DNA of 64,000 nt from Mannheimia glucosida (GTDB taxonomy: Bacteria; Pseudomonadota; Gammaproteobacteria; Enterobacterales; Pasteurellaceae): contig NZ_CP176502.1 of the NCBI RefSeq assembly GCF_046267875.1, positions 1,302,001 through 1,366,000 of the forward strand, in the 5' to 3' direction. A program made the translations under genes and the position numbers. A model generated the notes under the pieces. It had not been told where the DNA came from, ran no database searches, and saw nothing but the letters and a program-made list of their open reading frames with translations. Every line of letters starts with the position of its first letter. Position 1 is the stretch's first letter. This document shows positions 1-8,308 of this stretch, piece by piece.

Positions 1-31
1 CCCCTTTAATTTTTAGCCCCTTTACGAGTAA

Positions 32-514
32 TTAATTCGCTTGCCCATACCAAATCTTATTGATATAAAGCAACACTTTGCCAAGCGGCGTTTCTACCCG
101 AATTTCATCGTCAACCTGTTTGCCGATTAAGGCTCGGGCGACAGGGGAGTCGATGGAAATCCAGTTTTTTGCCGGGTCGAACTCATCGCAGCCGACAATA
201 CGGTACTGCTTTACCTCGCCTTCTTCATTTTCCAATTCCACCCAAGCACCGAAAAAGACTTTGCCTTCTTGTTTAGGGTGATAATCAACAATTTGCAGTA
301 CCTCTAGCCGCTTAGAGAGAAAACGCACACGGCGGTCGATTTCCCTCAAACGGCGTTTACCGTAAATATATTCGGCATTTTCACTTCGATCACCCAATGC
401 GGCAGCATCAGACACCGCTTGGGTTACTTTGGGGCGTTCTTCTCGCCATAGAAATTTTAATTCCTGATCTAAGGCTTGCCAGCCTGAACGGGTAATGTAA
501 TTGGATTTAGCCAT
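32..514 (-). CDS. greB: Transcription elongation factor GreB
   Basis: GreB binds in the RNA polymerase secondary channel and stimulates cleavage of backtracked RNA so that arrested complexes can resume. The 160-residue length is normal for the family. The N-terminal coiled coil (about residues 1-75) carries the acidic tip D42/E45 within GDRSENAEY, which positions the catalytic metal. The C-terminal FKBP-like domain begins near residue 80, and the protein ends at GQAN. The FFGAWVELENEEGE segment and the longer, more basic character favour GreB over GreA. The gene lies downstream of pepB on the same strand with a small hairpin between them. Confidence 0.95.
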   Translation of the reverse strand: MAKSNYITRSGWQALDQELKFLWREERPKVTQAVSDAAALGDRSENAEYIYGKRRLREIDRRVRFLSKRLEVLQIVDYHPKQEGKVFFGAWVELENEEGEVKQYRIVGCDEFDPAKNWISIDSPVARALIGKQVDDEIRVETPLGKVLLYINKIWYGQAN

Positions 515-531
515 AATTATTTAATTGTTTA

Positions 532-556
532 TAGGGCAAATAGTGATTTGCCCCTA
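532..556. repeat. Short palindromic hairpin, TAGGGGC family
   Basis: GGGCAAAT (534-541) pairs with ATTTGCCC (546-553) around a 4-nt loop, and the right flank reads CCCCTA. Similar hairpins occur at 23187, 53191 and 53251. It sits between pepB and greB and could slow transcription, but it has no clear T-run. It is more likely a dispersed repeat than a dedicated terminator. Confidence 0.55.
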
Positions 557-564
557 CTAAGTTT

Positions 565-1845
565 CTATTTTGAAAGCAACAAATTCGCGACTGTTCTCAT
601 TCCCAGTCCGGTTGCCCCTGCCGCCCATAAATCGTTAGCGGTTTTGCGGAAAGTTGCTGAAGCATCAATATGTAGCCAGTTTTTCTGGTAGTTTTCTACA
701 AAGTAAGATAAAAATGCGGTGGCGGTACTTGCCCCTGCACCCACTGGCACTGAGCCGATATTGGCGATGTCTGCAAAGGAAGAAGAAATTTGCCCACGGT
801 GAAATTCTTCAAAAGGTAAACGCCAGAACGGTTCATTTTCCGCTTTGGCAGACTTAAACAGTGATTCGATTAGGCTTTCGTCCATTGAAAGCACAGAGTG
901 GTAGTCATTACCAACCGCTACTTTGGCTGCCCCTGTGAGGGTTGCCGCATCAACAATAAATTGTGGATTTTGCTTGCACGCATCAATTAAACCATCTGCA
1001 AGCACTAAACGCCCTTCGGCATCAGTGTTTAATACTTCAACAGTTACGCCATTGCGGTAAGTGATAATATCGCCTAATTTGAACGCATTGTGACTGACCA
1101 TATTTTCTGCACAGCAGAGGTAGAGTTTCACTCGTTTATTCAAGCCTCGAGCAATGGCAAAAGCAAGTGAGCCGGTTAAAAGTGCCGCTCCGCCCATATC
1201 GGTTCGCATTGTGCTCATACTGTCGCTTGGTTTTAGACTATAACCGCCGGTGTCAAAGGTAATGCCTTTACCGACCAAGCAAGCCAGTACCGGTGCGTTT
1301 TCATCATTGGTTGGGTTAAAGTCTAATGCTAAGAATGCAGGCGGATTGGCAGAGCCTTTTCCAACTGTCCAAATGCCGTGATAGCCTTGTTCTTGTAATG
1401 CTTCACCACGAATGATCTGATAAGAAACCGTATTCGGTTTTGCTATTTTTTGGATAAATTCGACCGCTTGTTCGGCTAATTTTTCAGGGGTTAATTTATC
1501 TGATGGCTCATTAATTAATTCACGCACGAAAGTGGCACATTTTACACGGTTATCAAATTTGGCTTGCTGTTCGCCTAAGTCAGGATATTGTACCGAGCCT
1601 TGATTTTTTACCGAATGAAATCCTTGATGAAACGCCCAGCAGGATTCTAAATCCCAACTATCGCCTGCTAGTTCCACGGTTGAAATCCCTTGATTTTTAA
1701 TTTTGCGGGCGGCTTTTTGAATAGTGGCTAACTCATTTTTGGGATTATGTACGGTAAACCCCGTGTCATTTGCAGAAAGAATGGCATTCTTACCCCAAAT
1801 TTCAGGGGCATTTTGAGTAGAAAGTGAAATTTTCATTGCTGTCAT
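565..1845 (-). CDS. pepB: Peptidase B, M17 leucyl aminopeptidase family
   Basis: A cytosolic broad-specificity aminopeptidase that releases N-terminal residues from peptides in a hexamer with a two-metal site. The family signature NTDAEGRL is at residues 273-280. The upstream metal/catalytic segment VGKGITFDTGGYSLK (191-205) and a DMGGAA stretch near 216-221 are also present. The 426-residue length fits PepB rather than the longer PepA. The start used here has AAGGAAA about 10 bases upstream; an ATG three codons later is possible. In E. coli pepB follows iscX, but here it lies next to greB, away from the isc operon at 51-58 kb. Confidence 0.95.
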   Translation of the reverse strand: MTAMKISLSTQNAPEIWGKNAILSANDTGFTVHNPKNELATIQKAARKIKNQGISTVELAGDSWDLESCWAFHQGFHSVKNQGSVQYPDLGEQQAKFDNRVKCATFVRELINEPSDKLTPEKLAEQAVEFIQKIAKPNTVSYQIIRGEALQEQGYHGIWTVGKGSANPPAFLALDFNPTNDENAPVLACLVGKGITFDTGGYSLKPSDSMSTMRTDMGGAALLTGSLAFAIARGLNKRVKLYLCCAENMVSHNAFKLGDIITYRNGVTVEVLNTDAEGRLVLADGLIDACKQNPQFIVDAATLTGAAKVAVGNDYHSVLSMDESLIESLFKSAKAENEPFWRLPFEEFHRGQISSSFADIANIGSVPVGAGASTATAFLSYFVENYQKNWLHIDASATFRKTANDLWAAGATGLGMRTVANLLLSK

Positions 1846-1910
1846 TATCGGTTTCCTTAAAGAATGGATTTTGCTTTATCCTAACAAACTTTTGCAAAGT
1901 TTTATACAAA

Positions 1911-1950
1911 AATGACCGCTTGCAGAGCATAGCCTTGACAAGCGGTCATT
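1911..1950 (-). terminator. Terminator of P4 gene made of inverted uptake signals
   Basis: AATGACCGCTTG (1911-1922) and CAAGCGGTCATT (1939-1950) form a 12-bp perfect stem. Read on the minus strand it is followed by a run of T. It lies just downstream of the P4 gene and upstream of pepB. The stem is two uptake signals in opposite orientation. Confidence 0.8.
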
Positions 1951-1984
1951 GTTGCGTGTTTTTTACAACCTGATTAAGGGCGGA

Positions 1985-2806
1985 TTATTTGCCGTCCCAA
2001 GCCTTAATTGCATTGTGGCGGATTTTAACACGGCTTTCAGCGTTACCTTTGTAGTAATCTTTATCTAAACCGCCTTCCCAGTCACCATAGTTCGGGTTCG
2101 GTAACATAATGAATTTTTTACCGAATTGTTGGCTGTTTTCGGCGACGAATGCACGGCGTTCCGCGTTTGATTTACGGTAAGTCGCATCGCCGAAATCGTT
2201 TAAGTTGTCGCCAATATAGAGCACGATTTCATAGCCTTGTTTTTCGATTTCTTCAAAGCGAGGGGTTTTGTTCGATTTGTCTTTTTTCAACAAGAGCGTT
2301 TGTTCGCTCACGCCGCTAAAGCCTAATTTGTTCATATCATCAATAGTACCGGCTTTTTCACTGCTGTCTTTACGGTTTGAAACGTAGAACATAGTCCCTT
2401 TGTGGCTATTAACGTAGTTGTTAAATTCCACTGCACCGGCAATCGCTCCGGTTTGGCGGGCATTTACCCAGCGAGTCCAGCTTTCGCCGTCAAACGGCTT
2501 GTGGTTTTTTACCTGCCAGCCTGCATAAGGGCTGTTGTCCACCATAGTTTCATCTAAATCCACCACTACGGCTTTTTTCTTGCCTTTTTTCACTTTGGCT
2601 TGGTCGAACGCTACTTTAGCTGCATTGAATGCTTGGTGGGCAAGAGCTTGGTATTCGCCGGATTGTTGCATCCAGTTTACCCCTAATGTGGCTTGCTCTT
2701 GTAACACCATTTGATGATGCTCATCGCTGTTTTTATGCGTGTGTGAACAAGCAGTTAATACAAATAAAGCTGTGAGGCTCATAGCAGAAAGTTTGATGTT
2801 TTTCAT
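1985..2806 (-). CDS. hel: Lipoprotein e(P4), class C acid phosphatase
   Basis: An outer-membrane lipoprotein phosphatase of the HAD IIIB family. In Haemophilus influenzae e(P4) dephosphorylates nicotinamide mononucleotide to nicotinamide riboside in the periplasm, a key step of V-factor use, and it has been linked to haem uptake. The sequence shows a lipoprotein signal ending in LTAC with Cys20 as the lipidation site. The catalytic DLDET motif has D83 and D85. A GDNLNDF motif follows near residue 200, and AFVAENSQQFG lies near the C-terminal region. The 273-residue length matches the family. The paired uptake-signal hairpin downstream ends the unit. Confidence 0.93.
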   Translation of the reverse strand: MKNIKLSAMSLTALFVLTACSHTHKNSDEHHQMVLQEQATLGVNWMQQSGEYQALAHQAFNAAKVAFDQAKVKKGKKKAVVVDLDETMVDNSPYAGWQVKNHKPFDGESWTRWVNARQTGAIAGAVEFNNYVNSHKGTMFYVSNRKDSSEKAGTIDDMNKLGFSGVSEQTLLLKKDKSNKTPRFEEIEKQGYEIVLYIGDNLNDFGDATYRKSNAERRAFVAENSQQFGKKFIMLPNPNYGDWEGGLDKDYYKGNAESRVKIRHNAIKAWDGK

Positions 2807-2953
2807 ACGTATATCCTTAGTTTTATTGTTGATAAACAGAGTGATTATACCTAAAAAGAGTTGCTTATGGCTAATAGTTTATTGCTCCTATTCACTTTTA
2901 AGGCAAACTGAGGTAGCCTATTAACCTTTTTATAACAATTACACAGAGGCTAT

Positions 2954-3898
2954 ATGCAAACATTATTAAAATTTACACAATTTATCAGCAAAACGTTCGC
3001 CATTTGGGTGGTGGTTTTTGCTTTCATCGCAGCACAATTTCCGGAAACCTTTAAGCAATTCGTGCCTTGGATTCCTTATCTGTTAGGGATTGTGATGTTG
3101 GGAATGGGGTTAACTTTAACTTTCAAAGATTTTGCCGAGGTGACGAAAAATCCGAAATCGGTCATTATCGGCGTGATCGCTCAATTCGTGGTAATGCCGA
3201 GTGTAGCTTATGGATTGGCAAAAGCGTTTAACTTACCCGCAGATTTAGCCATTGGCGTGATTTTAGTCGGTTGCTGCCCGGGCGGTACTTCTTCAAATGT
3301 GATGACCTATTTGGCTCGTGGTAACACTGCGTTATCGGTAGCTTGTACCACTATTTCAACTTTACTTGCTCCAGTGTTAACGCCGGCAATTTTCTATTTA
3401 TTTGCCAGCCAATGGTTAGAAATTAATGCCTCTGCAATGTTTATTTCGGTGTTGCAAATGGTGTTATTACCAATTTTTGTGGGTGTGGTAATTCGTACTA
3501 TTTTCAAACAAAAAGTAGAGCAATTTAGCCAAACAATGCCATTGATTTCAGTAATTGCCATCGTATTAATTGTAACGGCGGTAGTTTCAGTTAGCCGTGA
3601 TCGCATTATTGAATCCGGATTATTAATTTTTGCGGTGGTTGCATTACACAATGGCTTAGGCTATTTAATTGGCTACCTCGCAAGCCGTTTATTAAAATTA
3701 CCGATGGCAGACAGCAAAGCGGTAGCAATTGAAGTGGGGATGCAAAACTCAGGATTAGGGGCAGCACTTGCCGCATTACACTTTAAAGCAAATCCGGTCA
3801 TTGCGGTGCCGAGTGCGGTATTTAGCTTCTGGCACAATATTTCAGGCCCGATTTTGGCGATGATCTTCGCTAAAATGAAAAACGATAATGAGAAATAA
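2954..3898 (+). CDS. Bile acid:sodium symporter family (BASS) transporter
   Basis: A polytopic inner-membrane carrier of 314 residues with about ten hydrophobic segments, of the BASS/SBF fold. Bacterial relatives are sodium-coupled carriers of organic anions such as bile acids, pantoate or keto acids, and the substrate here is unknown. The conserved crossover region GCCPGGTSSNVMTYLARG is present near residues 105-122, and a second family segment EVGMQNSGLG lies near 259. It is a single-gene unit reading toward macA, from which it is separated by a long hairpin. Confidence 0.85.
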   Translation: MQTLLKFTQFISKTFAIWVVVFAFIAAQFPETFKQFVPWIPYLLGIVMLGMGLTLTFKDFAEVTKNPKSVIIGVIAQFVVMPSVAYGLAKAFNLPADLAIGVILVGCCPGGTSSNVMTYLARGNTALSVACTTISTLLAPVLTPAIFYLFASQWLEINASAMFISVLQMVLLPIFVGVVIRTIFKQKVEQFSQTMPLISVIAIVLIVTAVVSVSRDRIIESGLLIFAVVALHNGLGYLIGYLASRLLKLPMADSKAVAIEVGMQNSGLGAALAALHFKANPVIAVPSAVFSFWHNISGPILAMIFAKMKNDNEK

Positions 3899-3934
3899 AG
3901 ATTTGTTTTAAACAGACGTTTTAATAAAGAATAG

Positions 3935-3992
3935 ACAAGTGGTTAAATTTTTCTGGTTTTTTGCAAAATGTGAAGGAAATTTAACCGCTTGT
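3935..3992. terminator. Convergent terminator between symporter and macA
   Basis: ACAAGTGGTTAAATTT (3935-3950) pairs with AAATTTAACCGCTTGT (3977-3992) with one G.U wobble. The loop is long (26 nt). It lies between two convergent genes and is built from one degenerate and one perfect uptake signal. Confidence 0.7.
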
Positions 3993-4006
3993 GATTTGGC
4001 GGGGAC

Positions 4007-5170
4007 TTAGAGAATTCTTGGGCCTCGTGTGGTACTTACGTTCTCTCCGTCTGCTCTTTGGGTAACAATCACTTTCTCGCCCTCGCTCAAGCCTGTCAAC
4101 ACCTCAGTATTTTGCGCATCTGCAATGCCAATTTGGATTGCTTTTTCAACCGATTTTCCGTTTTCTAGTACCAATACATAATTCTCTTTGCCACGTTTTT
4201 TGATTACGCTGGTGGGTACAACTAAAACTTGTTCCCGTTTATCAATAGTAATTTGGGCTTGAGTAGTCATTCCGATGCGTAAACTGTTATCGGCATTATC
4301 AACGGAAACATTAGCGTAGTAATAAACCGCTTCGGTATTACCCGATTGTTCGGTGTAGTTATTATCGGTCAGCGTGGTGAGTGCCGGATCAACTGAATCA
4401 ATGGTAGCACTATATTCTCGATTTGGCTCAGCAAGGGTGGAAAACTTAACTTTTTGCCCGACTTTAACCTGTGCAATATCGCCCTCCGAAATTTCAAGTT
4501 TAATCAGCATCTTAGATAAATCTGCTACCTGTACAATAGTTGGCGAAGTTTGATTGGAATTGACCGTTTGCCCGACAGAAACTGGTACAGACACAATCAC
4601 GCCGTCCATTGGCGAGATAATTTGCGTATAAGTTAAGTTGGTTTTAGCATCGTTTACCGAAATTTCAGCCGATTTTAATTGTGCTTTAATGTTATCCACC
4701 GTGGCTTTGGCTGAAGCTAAGGTATTTTTAGCCGTTTCAAGATCGTTTAAAGAGGCACTATTTGCCCGATAGAGTTTATTTAAGCGGTTGTAGTTCGATT
4801 GAGCTACTTCAAGTGCAACCTGTGCAGAGGTGAGCTGTGCTTTATAAGAAGAAAGCTGGGCTTGAGCGGTGCTTAAGGTGTTGCTCTGGTTGCTGGAATC
4901 AATATCTGCAATTAAATCTCCTTGCTTCACCGATTGCCCGAGCTCGACATAGAGTTTTTGGATTTTGCCCGAAACTTGAGCCCCCACTTCGGTGCGTTTA
5001 TTCGCTCGAACCGAACCGGTTGCCAGCACATTTTTGTTAATTTCTGCCCGTGTGACAGCTTGGGTAATGTAATGGATTTGCGGTTTATTGGTTTGTTGCT
5101 GATAATAAAAATAGCCGCCTATTCCGAGAGCGGCAATTAGCACAAGAGTGGCTAATGTTTTACGTTTCAT
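4007..5170 (-). CDS. macA: MacA-like periplasmic adaptor (membrane fusion protein)
   Basis: The adaptor subunit of a MacAB-TolC type tripartite exporter. It links the inner-membrane ABC pump MacB to the outer-membrane channel. It has an N-terminal membrane anchor (about residues 5-24), split lipoyl-like beta segments (near TEVGAQVSGKIQKLYVELGQ and IISPMDGVIVSVPV), and a long alpha-helical coiled-coil hairpin between them. A beta-barrel and membrane-proximal domain follow. The start at MKRKTLATL is preferred over an in-frame start ten codons upstream, because the anchor begins there. No macB follows: the next gene downstream is convergent. The partner must be elsewhere, or this could serve another ABC exporter. 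Confidence 0.82.
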   Translation of the reverse strand: MKRKTLATLVLIAALGIGGYFYYQQQTNKPQIHYITQAVTRAEINKNVLATGSVRANKRTEVGAQVSGKIQKLYVELGQSVKQGDLIADIDSSNQSNTLSTAQAQLSSYKAQLTSAQVALEVAQSNYNRLNKLYRANSASLNDLETAKNTLASAKATVDNIKAQLKSAEISVNDAKTNLTYTQIISPMDGVIVSVPVSVGQTVNSNQTSPTIVQVADLSKMLIKLEISEGDIAQVKVGQKVKFSTLAEPNREYSATIDSVDPALTTLTDNNYTEQSGNTEAVYYYANVSVDNADNSLRIGMTTQAQITIDKREQVLVVPTSVIKKRGKENYVLVLENGKSVEKAIQIGIADAQNTEVLTGLSEGEKVIVTQRADGENVSTTRGPRIL

Positions 5171-5235
5171 ACTGTTCCTTGATGATATACAAGCGGTCAA
5201 ATTTAGACAAAAATTTGCAAAAAAGTTGCTCTCAA

Positions 5236-6051
5236 CTAAACAATGCCAAATGTGGCTCGAAGATAGCTTGCTACCGCTTCATCTTTGTTAAAACCAATCA
5301 CTTCATTATTCGGCAATACGGCTTTTAAACGAGGGTCTGCATTGCCCATTAAGCACCCTTTTCCGGTTAAACTCAGCATTTCAACATCATTCATACCGTC
5401 ACCAAAGGCGATACAATCGGCTAAGGTGTAGCCCCGTAATTTGACCAATTCGGCGAGAGCATTGGCTTTGCACACTCCTTTTGCCATCACTTCAAGGCAA
5501 AGTAGGGCAGAGTAGGTCATTTGCACACGGTCGCCATAGGTATCCCGAATATAATGTTCAATCTGTACTAAAGCTTCAGCAGTTTTGCCGATAAAAAACA
5601 CTTTCTCGGTATTTCGACCGTGATGATGAGCAAAATTCACTACTTGATAGCTAAACCCTGAATCTTGATGGAATTTTTTCAGCTCTGCAACCTCTTTATT
5701 GATAAACCATTCATCACCTTGATAACTATTTAGGCAAACATTTTGATCGTCAAATTCAATGTTCATTAATTCAAAGGCAAGATCTTCCGGTAAATAATGG
5801 TTGAGAATTTTTTTACCCTCTAAATTGTTGGCTCTTGCTCCGTTTGAAGTGACTAACATTGCATTTTTAACGTTTACTTTCCCAATAATCTGGGACACAT
5901 CTGGATGATTGCGACCGGTGGCGAAAAAAATATCAACACCTTTTTTTGATAGTTGTTCTAATGTATCAATAGTGAAATCACCAATTTTATGATTAGCATT
6001 TAATAGTGTGCCATCAAGATCGGAAATAACTGCACGAAATGGGAGAGTCAT
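5236..6051 (-). CDS. Cof-type HAD-IIB sugar-phosphatase-like hydrolase
   Basis: A cytosolic HAD-superfamily phosphatase of the Cof/YidA/YigL group, which hydrolyses sugar phosphates, FMN or PLP. Motif I is SDLDGTLL with nucleophile D11 and acid/base D13. Motif II is FFATGRNHPDV near residue 40. Motif IV is AFGDGMNDVEML near residue 217. A C2B cap separates motifs II and III. The 271-residue length is typical. The exact substrate cannot be read from the sequence. The gene is upstream of macA on the same strand, with 65 bases between them that contain one uptake signal. Confidence 0.88.
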   Translation of the reverse strand: MTLPFRAVISDLDGTLLNANHKIGDFTIDTLEQLSKKGVDIFFATGRNHPDVSQIIGKVNVKNAMLVTSNGARANNLEGKKILNHYLPEDLAFELMNIEFDDQNVCLNSYQGDEWFINKEVAELKKFHQDSGFSYQVVNFAHHHGRNTEKVFFIGKTAEALVQIEHYIRDTYGDRVQMTYSALLCLEVMAKGVCKANALAELVKLRGYTLADCIAFGDGMNDVEMLSLTGKGCLMGNADPRLKAVLPNNEVIGFNKDEAVASYLRATFGIV

Positions 6052-6312
6052 AATCTATTCCTAACAATAAAATAATACCAAAGGCTACCAAATTTGATCT
6101 GAAACTTCAAAGAAAACAAATTTTTTTAAATTTTTTTACAAAAATATCATTAAATTCTAAATATCTGTTTTATGATTAAAATTAATTCTTTGTATTATTT
6201 TGTTTAAATGAATTAGTGTTTTTAACTGATAAGTGGGTTATATTCAATATAATAATCTGGTATGACTTGAATTAATGGGCGGGTAAACGGTTGCGTAAAG
6301 AGAAAAATGCTA
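6052..6312. other. AT-rich gap upstream of leu promoter
   Basis: The first half of a roughly 490-base gap between the divergent Cof-type phosphatase and leuA genes. It is strongly AT-rich with long A and T runs. I find no convincing gene or RNA. The second half holds the leu promoter, leader peptide and attenuator described separately. Confidence 0.5.
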
Positions 6313-6340
6313 TTGACATTGATTTGGATAAGGATAATAT
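6313..6340 (+). promoter_or_regulatory. Probable sigma-70 promoter of leuL-leuA
   Basis: A consensus -35 TTGACA (6313-6318) is followed after 16 bases by TAATAT (6335-6340), a 4/6 match to the -10 hexamer. It lies about 50 bases upstream of the leader-peptide start, leaving an untranslated leader of about 200 bases before leuA. Confidence 0.6.
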
Positions 6341-6388
6341 AAGCTTCAACTACCGAATAACAATGCAAACATAAACACATAACACAAC

Positions 6389-6445
6389 ATGGAAAAATTT
6401 ACCTTACTCCGATTATCTCTGTTATCGCATTCTGTGCGAGGATAA
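6389..6445 (+). CDS. leuL: leu operon leader peptide
   Basis: An 18-codon ORF starting MEKFTLLRLSLLSHSV, with five leucines in seven residues (positions 6, 7, 9, 11, 12; codons TTA, CTC, TTA, CTG, TTA). It ends just before an attenuator. By analogy with enterobacterial leuL, ribosome stalling at the Leu codons when charged tRNA-Leu is scarce should prevent terminator formation and allow leuA transcription. The ORF also overlaps a candidate pause hairpin. There is no strong Shine-Dalgarno sequence. Confidence 0.85.
   Translation: MEKFTLLRLSLLSHSVRG
6422..6445 (+). promoter_or_regulatory. Candidate 1:2 pause hairpin in leu leader
   Basis: TTATC-GCA (6422-6429) can pair with TGC (6435-6437) and GATAA (6441-6445), with a 3-nt bulge. 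It overlaps the end of the leader peptide, where a pause hairpin is expected in an attenuation leader. Confidence 0.5.
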
Positions 6446-6484
6446 AGATTGGTTGGAAAAAGTAAATGGACTATCCACATTCTT

Positions 6485-6513
6485 GCCCGCACCTTAAAAT
6501 GCGGGCTTTTTTT
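6485..6513 (+). terminator. leu attenuator terminator
   Basis: GCCCGCA (6485-6491) and TGCGGGC (6500-6506) form a GC-rich 7-bp stem with an 8-nt loop, followed by seven T residues (6507-6513). It lies between the Leu-rich leader peptide and leuA, so it is an intrinsic terminator that must be bypassed for leuA expression. Confidence 0.9.
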
Positions 6514-6542
6514 ATCAAATAAAAAACTAAAAAGAGGCTTCT

Positions 6543-8087
6543 ATGAGCAACAATAACATTATTATTTTTGATACGACTTTACGTGATGGCGAACAATCAT
6601 TAAAAGCAAGTTTAACTGTAAAAGAAAAATTACAAATTGCCCTTGCTTTAGAGCGTTTAGGGGTTGATGTTATGGAAGTCGGCTTTCCGGTTTCATCAGC
6701 GGGTGATTTTGAATCGGTACAAACCATCGCTCGTCATATCAAAAACAGCCGTGTGGCGGCACTTTCCCGAGCGGTCGCAAAAGATATTGATGCAGCTTAT
6801 GAAGCCTTAAAAGTAGCAGAAGCATTCCGTATTCATACCTTTATTGCTAGCTCGGCATTACACGTTGAAGCTAAATTAAAGCGTTCATTTGATGATGTAG
6901 TCGAAATGGCGGTTGCAGCGGTAAAACGTGCCAGAAATTATACTGATGATGTTGAGTTTTCCTGTGAAGATGCTGGGCGTACTGGAATTGATAACATCTG
7001 CCGTATTGTAGAAGCTGCCATTAATGCCGGTGCAACCACAGTGAATATTCCGGATACAGTCGGTTTCTGTTTGCCGAATGAATACGGCAATATTATCCAC
7101 CAAGTGATGAACCGTGTTCCGAATATCGATAAAGCGATTGTCTCTGTTCACTGCCATAACGATTTAGGTATGGCAACCGCCAACTCATTGACAGCGGTGC
7201 AAAACGGAGCGAGACAGATTGAGTGTACTATCAACGGTATTGGCGAACGTGCCGGTAACACCGCACTTGAAGAAGTGGTAATGGCAATTAAGACCCGCCA
7301 AGAATTTATGGGGGTTGATACCCGCATTAATACCCAAGAGATTCATCGTGTCAGCCAAATGGTGAGCCAGCTTTGCAATATGCCGATTCAGCCGAACAAA
7401 GCGATTGTCGGTAGCAATGCCTTCGCTCACTCTTCAGGTATTCATCAAGACGGTATGCTGAAAAATAAAAATACCTATGAAATTATGTCACCGGAAACTA
7501 TCGGCTTGAAAAAAGAGAAGCTGAATTTAACTGCCCGTTCAGGTAGAGCAGCGGTGAAAGGGCATATGGCTGATATGGGTTATACGGAAACGGATTACGA
7601 TTTAGATAAACTTTATGAAGCCTTCTTGCAACTTGCTGATAAAAAAGGACAAGTGTTTGACTATGACTTAGAAGCTCTTGCCTTCATTGATATGCAGCAA
7701 GGCGATGAAGACCGCTTAAAGTTAGATGTGATCACCACCCAACTTATCAGCGGTTTACCGGCATCTGCTTTCGTACAAGTTGAATTAGACGGCGTTCGTC
7801 AAAGTGCGACTTCTCAAGGGGGAAATGGTCCGGTTGAGGCAACTTACAATGCCATTATGAACATTGTAGGAATGGAGCTCAAAATGTCGCACTATAATCT
7901 GACTGCGAAAGGCGAAGGAGCAGAAGCATTAGGGCAAGTGGATATTGTAGTGGAATATGAAGGTCGAAAATTCCACGGTGTGGGTTTGGCAACCGATATT
8001 GTGGAATCTTCAGCCCGAGCTTTAATTCACGCCATTAATGCGATTTACCGTTCACAAAAAGTGGCAGATTTAAAAGCGAAGAAATAA
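6543..8087 (+). CDS. leuA: 2-isopropylmalate synthase
   Basis: Catalyses the first committed step of leucine synthesis: acetyl-CoA plus 2-oxoisovalerate gives 2-isopropylmalate. The TIM-barrel begins with FDTTLRDGEQSL (R14/D15), which supplies catalytic and metal-binding residues. The metal-binding HCHNDLGMATANS follows near residue 203, and the NGIGERAGNTALEE signature lies near 233. The C-terminal regulatory (leucine feedback) domain runs from about residue 390. The length is 514 residues. It is controlled by the upstream attenuator. leuB, leuC and leuD do not follow; a strong hairpin and then rpoE do, so leuA is transcribed alone here. Confidence 0.96.
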   Translation: MSNNNIIIFDTTLRDGEQSLKASLTVKEKLQIALALERLGVDVMEVGFPVSSAGDFESVQTIARHIKNSRVAALSRAVAKDIDAAYEALKVAEAFRIHTFIASSALHVEAKLKRSFDDVVEMAVAAVKRARNYTDDVEFSCEDAGRTGIDNICRIVEAAINAGATTVNIPDTVGFCLPNEYGNIIHQVMNRVPNIDKAIVSVHCHNDLGMATANSLTAVQNGARQIECTINGIGERAGNTALEEVVMAIKTRQEFMGVDTRINTQEIHRVSQMVSQLCNMPIQPNKAIVGSNAFAHSSGIHQDGMLKNKNTYEIMSPETIGLKKEKLNLTARSGRAAVKGHMADMGYTETDYDLDKLYEAFLQLADKKGQVFDYDLEALAFIDMQQGDEDRLKLDVITTQLISGLPASAFVQVELDGVRQSATSQGGNGPVEATYNAIMNIVGMELKMSHYNLTAKGEGAEALGQVDIVVEYEGRKFHGVGLATDIVESSARALIHAINAIYRSQKVADLKAKK

Positions 8088-8113
8088 CTTATAGAGCGAA
8101 AGCATAACATAGA

Positions 8114-8169
8114 CAAGCGGTCGGATTTTTTGAAATTTTTGCAAAATTTCGCTAAAATCCGACCGCTTG
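8114..8169 (+). terminator. leuA terminator made of inverted uptake signals
   Basis: CAAGCGGTCGGATTTT (8114-8129) pairs perfectly with AAAATCCGACCGCTTG (8154-8169), a 16-bp stem, and the internal GAAATTTTTGCAAAATTTC can extend the structure. It ends the leuA transcript ahead of rpoE. Confidence 0.75.
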
Positions 8170-8231
8170 CTTAGTTTATTAAGTAGGTTTTATCTAGGAA
8201 TGTAAAAAATTACACAATTTTTCAAATTTTT

Positions 8232-8259
8232 TGAACTTTTGTCATAAAGCACGCACTAA
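8232..8259 (+). promoter_or_regulatory. Sigma-E-type promoter of rpoE
   Basis: TGAACTT (8232-8238) is followed by 16 bases and ACTAA (8255-8259). This closely matches the sigma-E -35/-10 pattern (GGAACTT, N16, TCTAA) found at E. coli rpoEP2. It lies about 50 bases upstream of the rpoE start and implies positive autoregulation. Confidence 0.75.
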
Positions 8260-8308
8260 CAAAGTGTGCAATGGAAAATGACATATTGATATTTAGGAGA
8301 GTCCGCAG

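Noticed and set aside
6052..6312. A possible small RNA in the AT-rich gap before leuL
   Set aside because: No promoter-terminator pair or stable structure could be seen apart from the leu leader itself.
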